NCBI RefSeq assembly: GCF_000720455.1
Contig: NZ_JOAK01000011.1
Location: forward strand, 62,001-126,000
DNA from: Streptomyces virginiae
GTDB taxonomy: Bacteria > Actinomycetota > Actinomycetes > Streptomycetales > Streptomycetaceae
Direction of reading: 5' to 3'
DNA length: 64,000 nucleotides
Shown: piece after piece, positions 27,800 to 38,446 of the stretch
Layout: every line of letters begins with the position of its first letter
Numbering within the stretch: position 1 is the first letter of the stretch
Program-made: the position numbers and the translations under genes
The notes under the pieces: generated by a model
Databases searched by the model: none
Told to the model about the DNA's origin: nothing
Seen by the model: the letters and a program-made list of their open reading frames with translations, nothing else

Positions 27800-29528
27800 G
27801 CGGTACGAAGGAGCCGGGCGCGGCGTCGGCCGACGCCGCCCCGGTCCCCGGACCGGGGCGGGTACCCGGACAGGGCGAGAGCCGGCGGGCCACCGTCGTC
27901 CGTCTCGCCCTGATGGCCCTCCCCCTCGCCTTCTTCGGGCTGTTCTTCGCCTACCCCGTCGCCGCGATCGTGGGCCGCGGCCTCAAGACCGACACCGGAT
28001 GGCAGTTCGACCGGTTCGGCGAGGTGCTGGCCCGCCCCGACATCGCCGACGTGCTGTGGTTCACCACGTGGCAGGCGCTCGCCTCCACCGTGCTCACGCT
28101 GCTGATCGCACTGCCCGGCGCGTACGTCTTCGCGCGCTTCGAGTTCCCCGGCAAGCAGCTGCTGCGGGCCGTGGTGACCGTTCCCTTCGTGCTCCCGACG
28201 GTGGTCGTGGGCACCGCCTTCCTCGCACTGCTGGGGCGCGGCGGACTGCTGGACGAAACGGCGGGCGTCCGCCTCGACACCACCGTCTGGGCGATCCTGC
28301 TGGCGCACGTCTTCTTCAACTACGCCGTCATCGTCCGCACGGTCGGCGGCCTGTGGGCCCAGCTCGACCCGCGCCAGGAGGAGGCCGCCCGGGTGCTGGG
28401 CGCCGGCCGGTTCGCCGCCTGGCGCAAGGTGACGCTGCCCGCGTTGGCCCCGGCCGTGGCCGCGGCCTCCCTGATGGTGTTCCTCTTCACCTTCAGCTCA
28501 TTCGGCGTCGTCCTGATCCTGGGCGGACCCGCCTACTCCACCCTGGAGGTGGAGGTCTACCGGCAGACCGCGCAGCTGCTGGACCTGTCGACGGCGGCCG
28601 TACTGACGATGGTGCAGTTCGCCGCGATCGGCGCGATCCTCGCCCTGCACGCCTGGACCGTGCGCCGGCGCGAGACCGCGCTGCGCCTGGTCGATCCGGG
28701 CCGCACCACCCACCGGCCGCGCGGCTGGGCGCAGCGCACCCTGCTGGGCGGTGTCCTGCTGACCGTCGGGCTGTTGATCGTGGCGCCGCTGGCCGTACTG
28801 GTCGAGCGGTCCTTCGACACCCCCGGCGGCTACGGCCTCGGCTTCTACCGGGCCCTGCAGGACGCCGGCGCCGGTGGCGGAACCTTCCTGGTGCCGCCGC
28901 TGGAGGCGATCTGGAACTCCCTGCAGTACGCGCTCGCCGCCACCGCGATCGCCCTGGTCATCGGGGGACTCGCGGCCGCGGCGCTCACCCGGCGCGGGGG
29001 CCGCTTCGTACGGGGCTTCGACGCGATGCTGATGCTCCCGCTGGGCGTGTCCGCCGTGACCGTCGGCTTCGGCTTCCTGATCACCCTGGACGAACCGCCG
29101 CTGGACCTGCGGACTTCGTGGATCCTGGTGCCGCTGGCGCAGGCCCTGGTGGGCGTGCCCTTCGTCGTACGGACCATGCTGCCGGTCCTGCGCGCGGTCG
29201 ACGGGCGGCTGCGGGAGGCCGCCGCCGTGCTCGGCGCGTCACCGCTGCGCGCCTGGCGGGAGGTGGACCTCCCGCTGGTGCGCAGGGCGCTGCTGATCGC
29301 GGCCGGGTTCGCCTTCGCCGTGTCGCTGGGGGAGTTCGGCGCGACCGTCTTCATCGCGCGGCCCGACCAGCCGACGCTGCCGGTGGCCGTGGCGCGGCTG
29401 CTGGGTCGGGCCGGCGAGCTGAACTACGGGCAGGCGATGGCCCTGAGCACGATCCTGATGCTGGTGTGCGCGGTGTCCCTGCTGGTGCTGGAGCGACTGC
29501 GACCCGACAAGACCTCCGGAGAGTTCTG

Positions 29529-29529
<1 letters not shown>
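27775..29529 (+). CDS. thiamine-type ABC transporter permease, two fused membrane domains
   Basis: A 584-residue permease with about twelve membrane segments, made of two binding-protein-dependent transport domains in tandem, the ThiP architecture. EAA-type loops that contact the ATPase are visible as EEAARVLGAGRFAAWRKVTLP and EAAAVLGASPLRAWREVDLP. ATG 27775 lies 25 bases inside the upstream gene; no later start exists until the first membrane segment. The stop overlaps the ATPase start (TGATG). Confidence 0.88.
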
Positions 29530-30557
<1,028 letters not shown>

Positions 30558-30574
30558 CGGATACGACCTAGGGC

Positions 30575-31831
30575 TCAGCCGGCCCTCGGCAGGACGCCGT
30601 CGCAGGCGATCGGCAGGTGCCGGGGGCCGCGCAGCACCGCGTTCTGGCGGTACGGCGGCGGGTCCTCCAGCAGTCGCGGGTTCACCAGCCGGCGGGCCAG
30701 CTCGCTCAGCGCCAGCTGCGCCTCCTGCCGGGCGAGCGGCGCCCCGAAGCAGCTGTGGATGCCGCTGCCGAGCCCCAGGTGCTGGATGTCCTTGCGGTCG
30801 GGGTCGAAGCGGTCCGGGTTCTCGAACCGCTTCGGGTCACGGTTGCCGGAGGCCAGCATCAGCCACAGGGACGCGCCCTTGGGGATGGTGACCCCCGCGA
30901 CCTCGATGTCGGAGAGCGTGGTGCGCTGCGGCAGCAGCTGCACCGGCGGCTCGTACCGCAGCAGCTCTTCCACGATCGGGACCGACAGACCGGGTTCCTC
31001 GCGCAGCCGCTTGAGGACGTCCGGGTGGCGCAGCAGCGTCAGCATGCCGTTGGTGATGAGGTTGACCGTGGTCTCGTGGCCCGCGATCAGCAGCAGCGCG
31101 GAGGTGCTGAGCGCCTCCATCGTGGTCATCGCGCCGTCCGGGCCGTCCGCGGTCGCCAGCTGGGACAGCATGTCGTCGCCGGGGTTCTTGCGCCGCTCCT
31201 CGATCAGCCCGGCCAGGTACATGCCCAGCTCCATCCGGGCGTCCGTGGTGCCCTTGCCCCGCTGGGTGGGGTCCGCGTCCGGGTCGGGGTCCAGGCTGGC
31301 GGCGAGGGTCTCCGCCCAGACGTGGAAGCGCGGTTCGTCCTCGTGGGGCACCCCGAGCAGGCGGCAGATCACCGTGACCGGGAAGGGGTACGCGAACTGG
31401 TCGACCAGGTCGACCCGGTCCAGGTCGCCGGAGCCGGCGATGCCGTCGATGAGCCCGGCGACCAGGCCGTCGAGTTCGTCGCGCATGTCGTGCACCCGGT
31501 GCGGGGAGTGCGGCGGCCCGAAGGGCCGGTTCGTCATGCGGCGCAGGCGGTCGTGGTCCGGCGGGTCGAGCTTGAGGAAGGAGGGGGGCAGGGCCGTCCC
31601 CTCGTCGTCGGCGGACTGCCCCAGCGGATCGTCACCGGTCGCCTTCAGGTTGCGCGAGTCGGAGCTGATCCGGGGGTCGTGCAGCAGGCTCTGGATCTCG
31701 TAGTACGTGCTGACGACGTACGGGCCGTTGCCCTCGTGGGACACCGGGGTCTGGCGGAGCTCCTCGTACAGCGGGTACGGATTGGCCCGGTTCGCGTAGT
31801 CGATGATCTCCCGCAGGAGGGCTTGTGTCAT
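30575..31831 (-). CDS. cytochrome P450
   Basis: A 418-residue soluble P450. The I-helix oxygen-binding motif is AGHETT, the ExxR motif is in VEELLRYEPP, and the heme ligand is C361 in LGSGIHSCFG. The canonical first phenylalanine of FGxGxHxCxG is leucine here, a rare but tolerated change. Upstream in the same direction lie its likely electron donors, a flavoprotein reductase and a ferredoxin, giving a complete class I system. The substrate is unknown. Confidence 0.93.
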   Translation of the reverse strand: MTQALLREIIDYANRANPYPLYEELRQTPVSHEGNGPYVVSTYYEIQSLLHDPRISSDSRNLKATGDDPLGQSADDEGTALPPSFLKLDPPDHDRLRRMTNRPFGPPHSPHRVHDMRDELDGLVAGLIDGIAGSGDLDRVDLVDQFAYPFPVTVICRLLGVPHEDEPRFHVWAETLAASLDPDPDADPTQRGKGTTDARMELGMYLAGLIEERRKNPGDDMLSQLATADGPDGAMTTMEALSTSALLLIAGHETTVNLITNGMLTLLRHPDVLKRLREEPGLSVPIVEELLRYEPPVQLLPQRTTLSDIEVAGVTIPKGASLWLMLASGNRDPKRFENPDRFDPDRKDIQHLGLGSGIHSCFGAPLARQEAQLALSELARRLVNPRLLEDPPPYRQNAVLRGPRHLPIACDGVLPRAG

Positions 31832-31870
31832 GACGGGTCCTCGTGATCCTCGGGGGCGGTCGCGGCGCGG

Positions 31871-33274
31871 TCAGCGCCCGGGGGTGAAGGTCATCTTCCG
31901 GTCGGCCGGCGAGTAGCCGCTGAGGGTGATGGTCGGGCCGTGGGTCGGCACCGAAGGGTCGGGGAAGTCCGCCGGCACCGGCTTGTTCCCCTCCGGCCTG
32001 CGGTCCACCGTGGAGAACGGCGGCGGGAACGGCGCGGTGCTCTCGATCTGCTGCTCGTAGAAGGGCAGCCAGCGGCAGTTGTCGAAGGTCACTGCGGCGA
32101 TCACCCGCCCCTGGTACCCGTAGACGGCCGCGAACCGGCGCTCGCTCAGCGAGCCCTGGGTGATGAGGATTTCCGTCCCCATCGGCGGTACCCCGACCGA
32201 CTTGATGTTCACGCCGAACTGCGAGGACCAGAAGGCCGGCACCCACAGGTGGGGGCGGCGGTCCGCGCTCTCGCTGAGCATGTTGTGCGCGGCGGTGTCG
32301 GCCTGTGCGACGGCGTTGCCCCAGTGCTCCAGGGAGAGGAACTGGTAGCCGAACAGGGCGTGCGGGGAACGTGCCACGTCACCCGCCACGTAGATGTCGT
32401 CGGTGACGATGCCCCGGACGTCGAAGGCCCGGCAGCCCGCGTCGCAGGCGATGCCCCGGGGCCCGGCGCCCAGTCCGGACCCGGCGAGCCACTCGGTGTT
32501 GCGCTGTGCGCCGAGGGAGACGACGACCACGTCGGCCTCCACGGTGGAGCCGTCGGAGAGGTGGGCGGCGCGGACCCGGCCCGCGGGATCGCCCTCCAGC
32601 GCGGTGACCATGACGCCGGTGCGCAGGTCGACCTCGTGCTCCCGGTGCATTTCGGCCGCCACTTCGCCGATCACTGCGCCGAGCGCGCCGACCAGCGGGG
32701 CCGAGCCGCGTTCGGCGACGGTCACCTTCAGGCCGCGTTCCCGGCAGGCGGAGGCGATCTCGGACCCGGTGAACCCGGCTCCGATGACGAGTACCCGGCG
32801 GGGGTTGGCGGCGAGGGCGCGCTGCAGTCCTTCGCCGTCGTCGCGGGTGCGCAGGACGAAGACCCCTTCGAGCTCGCCCTCCTCGGGGTTGGGCCAGGGC
32901 CGGGCGCGGACGCCGGTGGCGATCAGCAGCCGGTCGTACTCGACCTCGTCGCCGTTGCCGAGCCGGACCCGGCGGGCGGCCATGTCCAGGCCCGTCGCCG
33001 GGACTCCGAGACGCCAGTCGGCGTCGATCGCCCGGCGGCGGGGGAGCGCCGTGTGGTCCGCCACCGCGTTGCCCAGCAGGACCTGCTTGGACAGCGGGGG
33101 CCGGTCGTACGGCTCGTAGGGTTCGTCGCCGATCATCGTGAGCGAACCGGCGAACCCCTTGTCACGCATGGTTTCGGCGGCCCGCAGACCCGCGAGCGAA
33201 GCGCCGACGATGACGATGCGGCCCTCGCGCTTGAGGTGCTCCAGGGCCCCGTCGCGTGTGTGTTCACCGGTCAC
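31871..33274 (-). CDS. FAD-dependent ferredoxin reductase
   Basis: A 467-residue pyridine nucleotide-disulfide-type oxidoreductase. The FAD-binding motif IVIVGASLAGLRAAE is at about residues 20-34, the NAD(P)H motif VLVIGAGFTGSEIAS near 160, and the second FAD motif DDIYVAGDVARSPH near 300. A reductase C-terminal domain follows. It would pass electrons from NAD(P)H to the ferredoxin and then the P450. The GTG start overlaps the ferredoxin stop (GTGA), so the two are coupled. Confidence 0.9.
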   Translation of the reverse strand: MTGEHTRDGALEHLKREGRIVIVGASLAGLRAAETMRDKGFAGSLTMIGDEPYEPYDRPPLSKQVLLGNAVADHTALPRRRAIDADWRLGVPATGLDMAARRVRLGNGDEVEYDRLLIATGVRARPWPNPEEGELEGVFVLRTRDDGEGLQRALAANPRRVLVIGAGFTGSEIASACRERGLKVTVAERGSAPLVGALGAVIGEVAAEMHREHEVDLRTGVMVTALEGDPAGRVRAAHLSDGSTVEADVVVVSLGAQRNTEWLAGSGLGAGPRGIACDAGCRAFDVRGIVTDDIYVAGDVARSPHALFGYQFLSLEHWGNAVAQADTAAHNMLSESADRRPHLWVPAFWSSQFGVNIKSVGVPPMGTEILITQGSLSERRFAAVYGYQGRVIAAVTFDNCRWLPFYEQQIESTAPFPPPFSTVDRRPEGNKPVPADFPDPSVPTHGPTITLSGYSPADRKMTFTPGR

Positions 33275-33534
33275 CGTGAACCTCCGGAACCGGCGCCGGC
33301 CCCGGCCACGGCGTCCTGGGACCCAATGTCCGCCATGTCCTCGTCGGTGAGTTCGAGGAGGATCGCGCCGACGGGGCAGGCCGCAACAGCGCGGGCGACG
33401 TCCTCGCGCTGCTCGGCAGCCGCCTCCGGGTTGTAGAGGAGCGACTCGTCGCCGTGCATGGCGAAGACGTCGGGAGCGAGGAAAGCGCACTGGGCGTATC
33501 CCTGGCAGCGGTTGAGGTCGACGACAAGCCTCAT
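33271..33534 (-). CDS. ferredoxin, 3Fe-4S/4Fe-4S single-cluster type
   Basis: An 87-residue ferredoxin. Cysteines lie in CQGYAQC (C10 and C16) and CPVGAI near residue 53. The residue where a fourth ligand would sit is not cysteine, as in the 3Fe-4S ferredoxins that serve streptomycete P450s. A 20-residue Ala/Gly-rich tail ends the protein. It is first in the ferredoxin-reductase-P450 operon. Confidence 0.9.
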   Translation of the reverse strand: MRLVVDLNRCQGYAQCAFLAPDVFAMHGDESLLYNPEAAAEQREDVARAVAACPVGAILLELTDEDMADIGSQDAVAGAGAGSGGSR

Positions 33535-33669
33535 GACGGATCTGCCTTTCCCTCGGCTGTTGATCCCCGTCGCCCCCCGGGTACCCCCCGTTTCCTCCCC
33601 TGCCCACCAGCATGCACGCGGTACCCACGGGCCGCCTGCCGGAGCACGGACCGCCAGGTCAGGAGGGGT

Positions 33670-34302
33670 TCAGGGCGGCCCGGCGCGGTCCGTCGGCGCG
33701 GCCGTGCGCCGGACGCGCAGGATGTAGAGGCTGATGACCAGAGCCCAGGCCGGGAACAGCAGCTCCGACCAGGGGACGCCGGCGCCCACCACGATCAGGA
33801 TCAGGCCGACGAGGGTGCCCAGCATGGCCAGCGGCCGGGGGAAGACGCCGAGCGTCCGCCCGATCATCGAGGTCGCGAGGACGAACACCGCGGCCATGCG
33901 CATGGCGTACGTCGCGAGCAGGGTGTAGGCGTAGTGGCGGCCGAAGTCGGAGGGCGTCTCCTCGTTCAGCACGGTGCCGGCCGCCGCGGCGGCCGCGAAG
34001 AGGGCGGCCACGAACACGAAGCCGCTGCCGAGGAACACGGTCGCGATGAACCGGTCCTCGGCCTCACCGGTGTGCGCGCGGAGGGCGCCCATGAACCAGA
34101 GGAAGAAGATGCCGGCGAACGGCACGATCTGCAGGGCCAGCTGGACCGCCCAGCGGCGGTCCTGGTCGATGGTCGCGTCGGCGGCGTCGCCAGGAATGGA
34201 GATCCGCATCAGGACGATCGCCGCACCGAGCAGCAGGGCGAAGGCGACACCGGCCATTCCGGCCGCGCGCGGCGTCTTCAGCCGATCGGTCGTGGGCTCC
34301 AT
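33670..34302 (-). CDS. integral membrane protein, six predicted membrane segments
   Basis: A 210-residue membrane protein of unknown function. Six hydrophobic stretches are spread over its length, starting with VAFALLLGAAIVLMRI and ending with WSELLFPAWALVISLYILRV. No catalytic motif is visible. ATG 34302 precedes a short basic N-terminus. It lies downstream of the DMT-type transporter on the same strand with a 113-base gap. Confidence 0.65.
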   Translation of the reverse strand: MEPTTDRLKTPRAAGMAGVAFALLLGAAIVLMRISIPGDAADATIDQDRRWAVQLALQIVPFAGIFFLWFMGALRAHTGEAEDRFIATVFLGSGFVFVAALFAAAAAAGTVLNEETPSDFGRHYAYTLLATYAMRMAAVFVLATSMIGRTLGVFPRPLAMLGTLVGLILIVVGAGVPWSELLFPAWALVISLYILRVRRTAAPTDRAGPP

Positions 34303-34415
34303 GAACCCCTCGCTCTCTCCCCCCGGTCCAGCAAGCGACAGCCGTCGCCGCGTCACCAGCGGGGGACGGCCGACCGGGTGAGGGAGCGGGGCGGCGCCGC
34401 CCGGCCGGCCGGGGG

Positions 34416-35321
34416 TCAGCCGACCGGCTGCGGTACCGGGGCCGCGGTGTCCTCCTCGGCGCCCTCGTGCTTGCCGTACCAGGCGACCGCGACGGCGCCG
34501 GTCACGGCCATGACGAAACCGGCCACCGCCAGCCAGGCGAGGCCCGGGCGGGACGCGTCGCCGAGCCAGAGCACTCCGATCGCGCCGGGGAGCACCGTCT
34601 CGCCGACGACGAGGGCCGCCGTGGCTCCGTTGACCGAGCCGATCTGCAGGGCGACGGTGTGCAGGTACATGCCGCCGACGCCGGCCAGCAGGATGGCGTA
34701 GAGGGCCGGGTCGGTGAGCAGGGTGCCGAGGTCGAACGGGTCGATGCCGTCCAGGATCCGCACGCCGACGCCGAGTGCGCCGAAGCCCAGGCCCGACAGC
34801 AGGCCCGCCAGGATCGCGGCGCCGCCACCGAGGAGGCGGACGGCCACCGTGCCGCCGACCATCAGCAGCGTGGTGATCCCCAGCAGCCACCAGTGCGTGG
34901 ACATCGGCGCGTGGTGGCCGCCCTCGTGGCCCGCCGCCGTCGCCAGCAGCACCAGCGCGGTGCAGACGACTCCGATGGAGGCCCATTCCTTGCGGCTCAG
35001 CCGGATGCCCAGCATCTTCACGCTCAGCACGGCCGTGATCACCAGGTTGGCGCTGATCACCGTCTGGGACAGGAAGAGCGGCAGGAGGCGGGCGGCCAGC
35101 GCGCCGAGTCCGAAGCCGACGAAGTCCAGGATCGTGCCGACGATGAACTCCCACGTCATCGCCGCCTTCGCGGTGGACGAGAGGTTGGGGCCGCCGTGGG
35201 CGGTCACCCCGGCCGCCGTGGGGGACATCCGGGCGGCGCGGCGCGATCCGACGGCTTGCAGCACGGATCCCGTGCCGTAGCAGATGGATGCCGCGACAGC
35301 GGTCAGCAGGCCTATGAGCAC
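34416..35321 (-). CDS. DMT/NIPA-like membrane transporter
   Basis: A 301-residue protein with nine or ten hydrophobic segments and the internal duplication expected of the drug/metabolite transporter superfamily. The N-terminal LLTAVAASICYGTGSVLQAVGSRRA and a GETVLPGAIGVLWLGD segment near the end fit this family. Substrate unknown. A perfect 12-bp inverted repeat lies 13 bases before its start codon. Confidence 0.7.
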   Translation of the reverse strand: MLIGLLTAVAASICYGTGSVLQAVGSRRAARMSPTAAGVTAHGGPNLSSTAKAAMTWEFIVGTILDFVGFGLGALAARLLPLFLSQTVISANLVITAVLSVKMLGIRLSRKEWASIGVVCTALVLLATAAGHEGGHHAPMSTHWWLLGITTLLMVGGTVAVRLLGGGAAILAGLLSGLGFGALGVGVRILDGIDPFDLGTLLTDPALYAILLAGVGGMYLHTVALQIGSVNGATAALVVGETVLPGAIGVLWLGDASRPGLAWLAVAGFVMAVTGAVAVAWYGKHEGAEEDTAAPVPQPVG

Positions 35322-35334
35322 CGATGGCTCCGTT

Positions 35335-35372
35335 CACGTCTGGCAGGTTTTGCGGTACCTCTGCCAGACGTG
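35335..35372. repeat. 12-bp inverted repeat upstream of the DMT-type gene
   Basis: CACGTCTGGCAG (35335-35346) and CTGCCAGACGTG (35361-35372) are exact complements separated by 14 bases. On the minus strand this lies between the LOG-family gene and the transporter gene. It could be an operator, a leader hairpin or a terminator; there is no T tract on either side. Confidence 0.65.
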
Positions 35373-35422
35373 GGAATCGGCCCGGAAGTTGCCTCGGCGG
35401 CCCAGCTCTTCGAAAGCGCGGG

Positions 35423-36514
35423 TCAGCGCATCGAGGCGAGCACGCCGGGAACCTCGTCCACCGAGTCGACGAGCGCGATCCGCGACTCCATCGCCCGGCC
35501 CCGGGCCAGCGCCCGGAGCAGGGGCCAGGCCGGGAGGTGTTCGGTCCAGTGGGTGTGGCCGACCAGGACCATCGGTGCCGGCTCACCCCGGGAGCCGTAG
35601 TAGTTCGGCGTCGCGGCGTCGAATATCTCCTGGACGGTGCCGGCCGCGCCGGGCAGGAAGACCACGCCCGCGGTGGACCGGGCCAGGAGCCCGTCCTCGC
35701 GCGTGGCGTTCGCGAAGTACTTGGCGATGTGCGCGGCGAAGGCGTTCGGCGGCTCGTGACCGTAGAACCAGGTGGGGATGCCCACCGAGTCGCCGCCGCC
35801 GGGCCAGCGGTCGCGTACGGCGAAGGCGGCGCGCGCCCAGTCGGACACCGACGGCTCGAAGGACGGGGCCTTGGCCAGCAGCTCCAGGGCCTCCACCAGG
35901 GCCTCGTCCGGGGCCGGCGCCAGGTAGGCGCCGAGGTTGGCGGCCTCCATCGCGCCGGGTCCGCCGCCCGTGGCCACGGTCAGCCCGGACCGGGTCAGCG
36001 CCCGGCCGAGCTCCGCCGCACCGCGGTAGTCGGCACTGCCCCGGGACATGGCGTGGCCGCCCATCACGCCCACCACGCGGGCGGCGGCGAGATGCTCGTC
36101 GAGGGCGTCGGAGATGGCGTCGTCGTGCACGGAGCGCAGCATCGAGGAGAAGACGTCCCCGTCGGTCGCGGTCTCCCGGAACCAGGAGTACGCCCCGGCG
36201 TCCGGGGTGGCCTCGTAGCCGTCGGGCAGCCCCTCGAAGAGCTCCTCCGGCGTGTAGAGCAGGCCCCGGTACGGGTTGAAGGGCAGGTCCGGAACGGGCG
36301 GGAAGACCAGCGCGCCGTCCGCGCGGACCTTCGCCGAGGCATCGGGCTCCATCGCGCAGCCCAGGAAGACGGCCGCCGAGGTGTCGGCGGCCAGCAGCGC
36401 GAAGGTCCGCTCCAGCAGGTTGACCGACTGGATCCGGTAGCCGCTGAGCGAGCCGCGGGCCACGACCTGGTCGAATTCGGCGAGCGTCTCGATCTCGATG
36501 TCTGCGTTGACCAT
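35423..36514 (-). CDS. LOG-family (lysine decarboxylase-like) nucleotide-binding protein
   Basis: A 363-residue protein with the Rossmann-type LOG core. The first nucleotide motif is ATGGGPGAMEAAN; the second reads LPGAAGTVQEIFDA, where cytokinin-type LOG enzymes have PGGxGTxxE, so one glycine is alanine. It is longer than typical LOG proteins because of a large N-terminal region. Function in cytokinin-like or nucleotide 5'-monophosphate hydrolysis is only inferred. Confidence 0.78.
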   Translation of the reverse strand: MVNADIEIETLAEFDQVVARGSLSGYRIQSVNLLERTFALLAADTSAAVFLGCAMEPDASAKVRADGALVFPPVPDLPFNPYRGLLYTPEELFEGLPDGYEATPDAGAYSWFRETATDGDVFSSMLRSVHDDAISDALDEHLAAARVVGVMGGHAMSRGSADYRGAAELGRALTRSGLTVATGGGPGAMEAANLGAYLAPAPDEALVEALELLAKAPSFEPSVSDWARAAFAVRDRWPGGGDSVGIPTWFYGHEPPNAFAAHIAKYFANATREDGLLARSTAGVVFLPGAAGTVQEIFDAATPNYYGSRGEPAPMVLVGHTHWTEHLPAWPLLRALARGRAMESRIALVDSVDEVPGVLASMR

Positions 36515-36540
36515 TCGGCCCACCCTAAGGGCTGCGTGCC

Positions 36541-37614
36541 TCAGCGGGTCAGCGCCAGCGACGTCAGCTGTGCCACACCCCAGCTGAGCGGTACGCACAC
36601 GGCCACGAGCGCCGTGGCCCGCAGACCCGCCGCCGCACGCAGGACCCTTGCGGGGGCTGCCAGATCGAGCATGGCCTCGCGCCCGGCGGCGCCGCTCCGA
36701 CGGCCCTCCACCGCGGATGTGAGAAGGGTCGCGGCGGCGCACAGGGCCACCAGGGCGGCGGCCGGCCAGGCCAGCGGACCCAGCGGTACGTGCAGTCCGC
36801 CCCGGTCCCGCAGGGCGAGGGCGGTCAGGGCCCCGGCGGCGACGGAGCACAGCACGCCCAGCGGCGGCCCGATCCGGGAGGCCTGCTCCTGCAGGGACCG
36901 CCCGGCCAGCAGCCGGAGCGCGCCCGGGCGCACGGCCTGGACCAGGCTGCCGCAGGCGTAGGCCAGACCCGGCCCGGCGAGGGCCAGCCCGACGGCGGTC
37001 AGCGCCCAGCCGGCGAGCACCCCGCCGCCGTCCCGGCCCGCGTAGGCCTCGACGGCGAGCCCGCAGGCGGTCAGTGCGATGCCCCAGGGCAGGGCGGTCT
37101 GCGGGGCCAGCGGCCGGTGCGGACGCAGCGCGAGCACGGTGGCGGCCGAAGCGGTCACCGGTACGAGGGCCAGCAGGATGAGGGCGGCCGCCAGGGGCAG
37201 CGGCTGCTCGGCGTGGAGCAGCCGCGCGCCGGTGCCGTCGAACGGCAGCCCGGCGAGGTCCCCGCGCAGGTGGAGGAAGACGGCCAGGGCCATGGCGCTG
37301 CCCAGGGTGCAGGCGACGGCCGTGGAGATCGCGGCGGTCAGGGTCAGCCGTACGGGTCCCAGCCCGGCGGCGTCCAGCCCCTCGCGGGGCCGGGTCGAGG
37401 GGTCGGCCCGGGCGACGGCGACGGCGAAGTGGACCGTCGCGGCCAGCGGGACCAGCGCCCACAGCAGGCGAGGGAACGATCCGGCGGGCCGGTCCACGGC
37501 TCCGGCGAGTACGTACAGCAGCAGGAAGCCGGTCCCGGCGGAGGCGGCGGCGACGAGCAGCCGCCGCAGCTGGACGACGGGCCGGGAGCCGCGGGCTAGG
37601 CGGAGAGCGAGCAC
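36541..37614 (-). CDS. ABC transporter permease-like membrane protein
   Basis: A 357-residue hydrophobic protein with about eight to ten membrane segments, very rich in alanine and leucine. It has no clear FtsX motif, but its GTG start overlaps the end of the adjacent ATPase gene by 19 bases, strongly implying a functional pair. Export or envelope function is a guess. Confidence 0.65.
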   Translation of the reverse strand: MLALRLARGSRPVVQLRRLLVAAASAGTGFLLLYVLAGAVDRPAGSFPRLLWALVPLAATVHFAVAVARADPSTRPREGLDAAGLGPVRLTLTAAISTAVACTLGSAMALAVFLHLRGDLAGLPFDGTGARLLHAEQPLPLAAALILLALVPVTASAATVLALRPHRPLAPQTALPWGIALTACGLAVEAYAGRDGGGVLAGWALTAVGLALAGPGLAYACGSLVQAVRPGALRLLAGRSLQEQASRIGPPLGVLCSVAAGALTALALRDRGGLHVPLGPLAWPAAALVALCAAATLLTSAVEGRRSGAAGREAMLDLAAPARVLRAAAGLRATALVAVCVPLSWGVAQLTSLALTR

Positions 37615-38351
37615 GCGGCCTGGCCCTCCGGGGTGTCGGGGAGCGGGGAGGCGTCGGCGGTCCCCGCGAGGCGGCCGTCGACCAGGGTCAGGCGACGGTC
37701 CGCGACGGCCGCGGTGGCCTCGTCGTCGGTGGCCAGCAGCACGGTGATCTCGTGGGAGCGGGCCGCGGTGGTCAGCGTCCGCAGCAGCAGGGCCCGGTCG
37801 GACCGGTGCAGCGGGGCGGTGGGCTCGTCGGCGTAGATCACCGAGGGCACGGTGACCAGGGCCCGGGCGAGGGCGACCCGCTGGCACTCGGCGCGGCTGA
37901 GCGCGGCGGGCCGCTTGCGGGCGAAGGCCGCGATGTCCAGGCGGTCGAGCCATTCGCAGGCGGCGTGCTTGGCGCTGCGGTGGGAGGCCCCGGTGAGCAG
38001 CAGCGGCAGGGCCGCGTTCTCCCAGACCTTCAGCTCGGGCAGCAGCTGGGGTTCGGGGCCGAGCCAGCCGAAGCGGTCGCGGCGCAGCCGCTCGCGGGAC
38101 AGGTCCCCCATGGTGTGCACGGGGACGCTGTTGAACCAGACCTCGCCCTCGGAGGGGAGCAGCTGTCCGGACAGGCACCGCAGCAGCGTGGTCTTGCCGC
38201 TGCCGCGGGCTCCGGTCAGGGCCACGATCTCGCCCTGGCGGACTCCGAGGGAGACGTCGACGAGGGCGGGGGCACCGCCGTGCGCGTAGTGAAGGGACCG
38301 CGCCCAGAGAACGTCATTGTCCGGCGGGGCATTGTCCGGTGGGGCCACCAT
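37596..38351 (-). CDS. ABC transporter ATP-binding protein with degenerate signature
   Basis: A 251-residue ATPase resembling the LolD/MacB-type subfamily. Walker A is present but unusual (GARGSGKTT), and Walker B reads VIYADEPTAPL. The signature motif, normally LSGGQ, is LSRAE, and the switch histidine region reads LLATDDEAT with no His. Several catalytic positions are therefore changed, which suggests weak or absent ATP hydrolysis. ATG 38351 is used. Confidence 0.75.
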   Translation of the reverse strand: MVAPPDNAPPDNDVLWARSLHYAHGGAPALVDVSLGVRQGEIVALTGARGSGKTTLLRCLSGQLLPSEGEVWFNSVPVHTMGDLSRERLRRDRFGWLGPEPQLLPELKVWENAALPLLLTGASHRSAKHAACEWLDRLDIAAFARKRPAALSRAECQRVALARALVTVPSVIYADEPTAPLHRSDRALLLRTLTTAARSHEITVLLATDDEATAAVADRRLTLVDGRLAGTADASPLPDTPEGQAACSLSA

Positions 38352-38446
38352 GGCGTACACCTCCGTCCGAGGGAACGAAACGGAGCCCTTTCGGTCACTG
38401 GCGCCGCACTGAGATGTAAAGAGATGAACCGCTTGGATGGTGACAG

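Noticed and set aside
37596..38351. ABC ATPase as a pseudogene
   Set aside because: The frame is intact, translationally coupled to its permease, and has normal length, so altered motifs are more likely a subfamily trait than decay.
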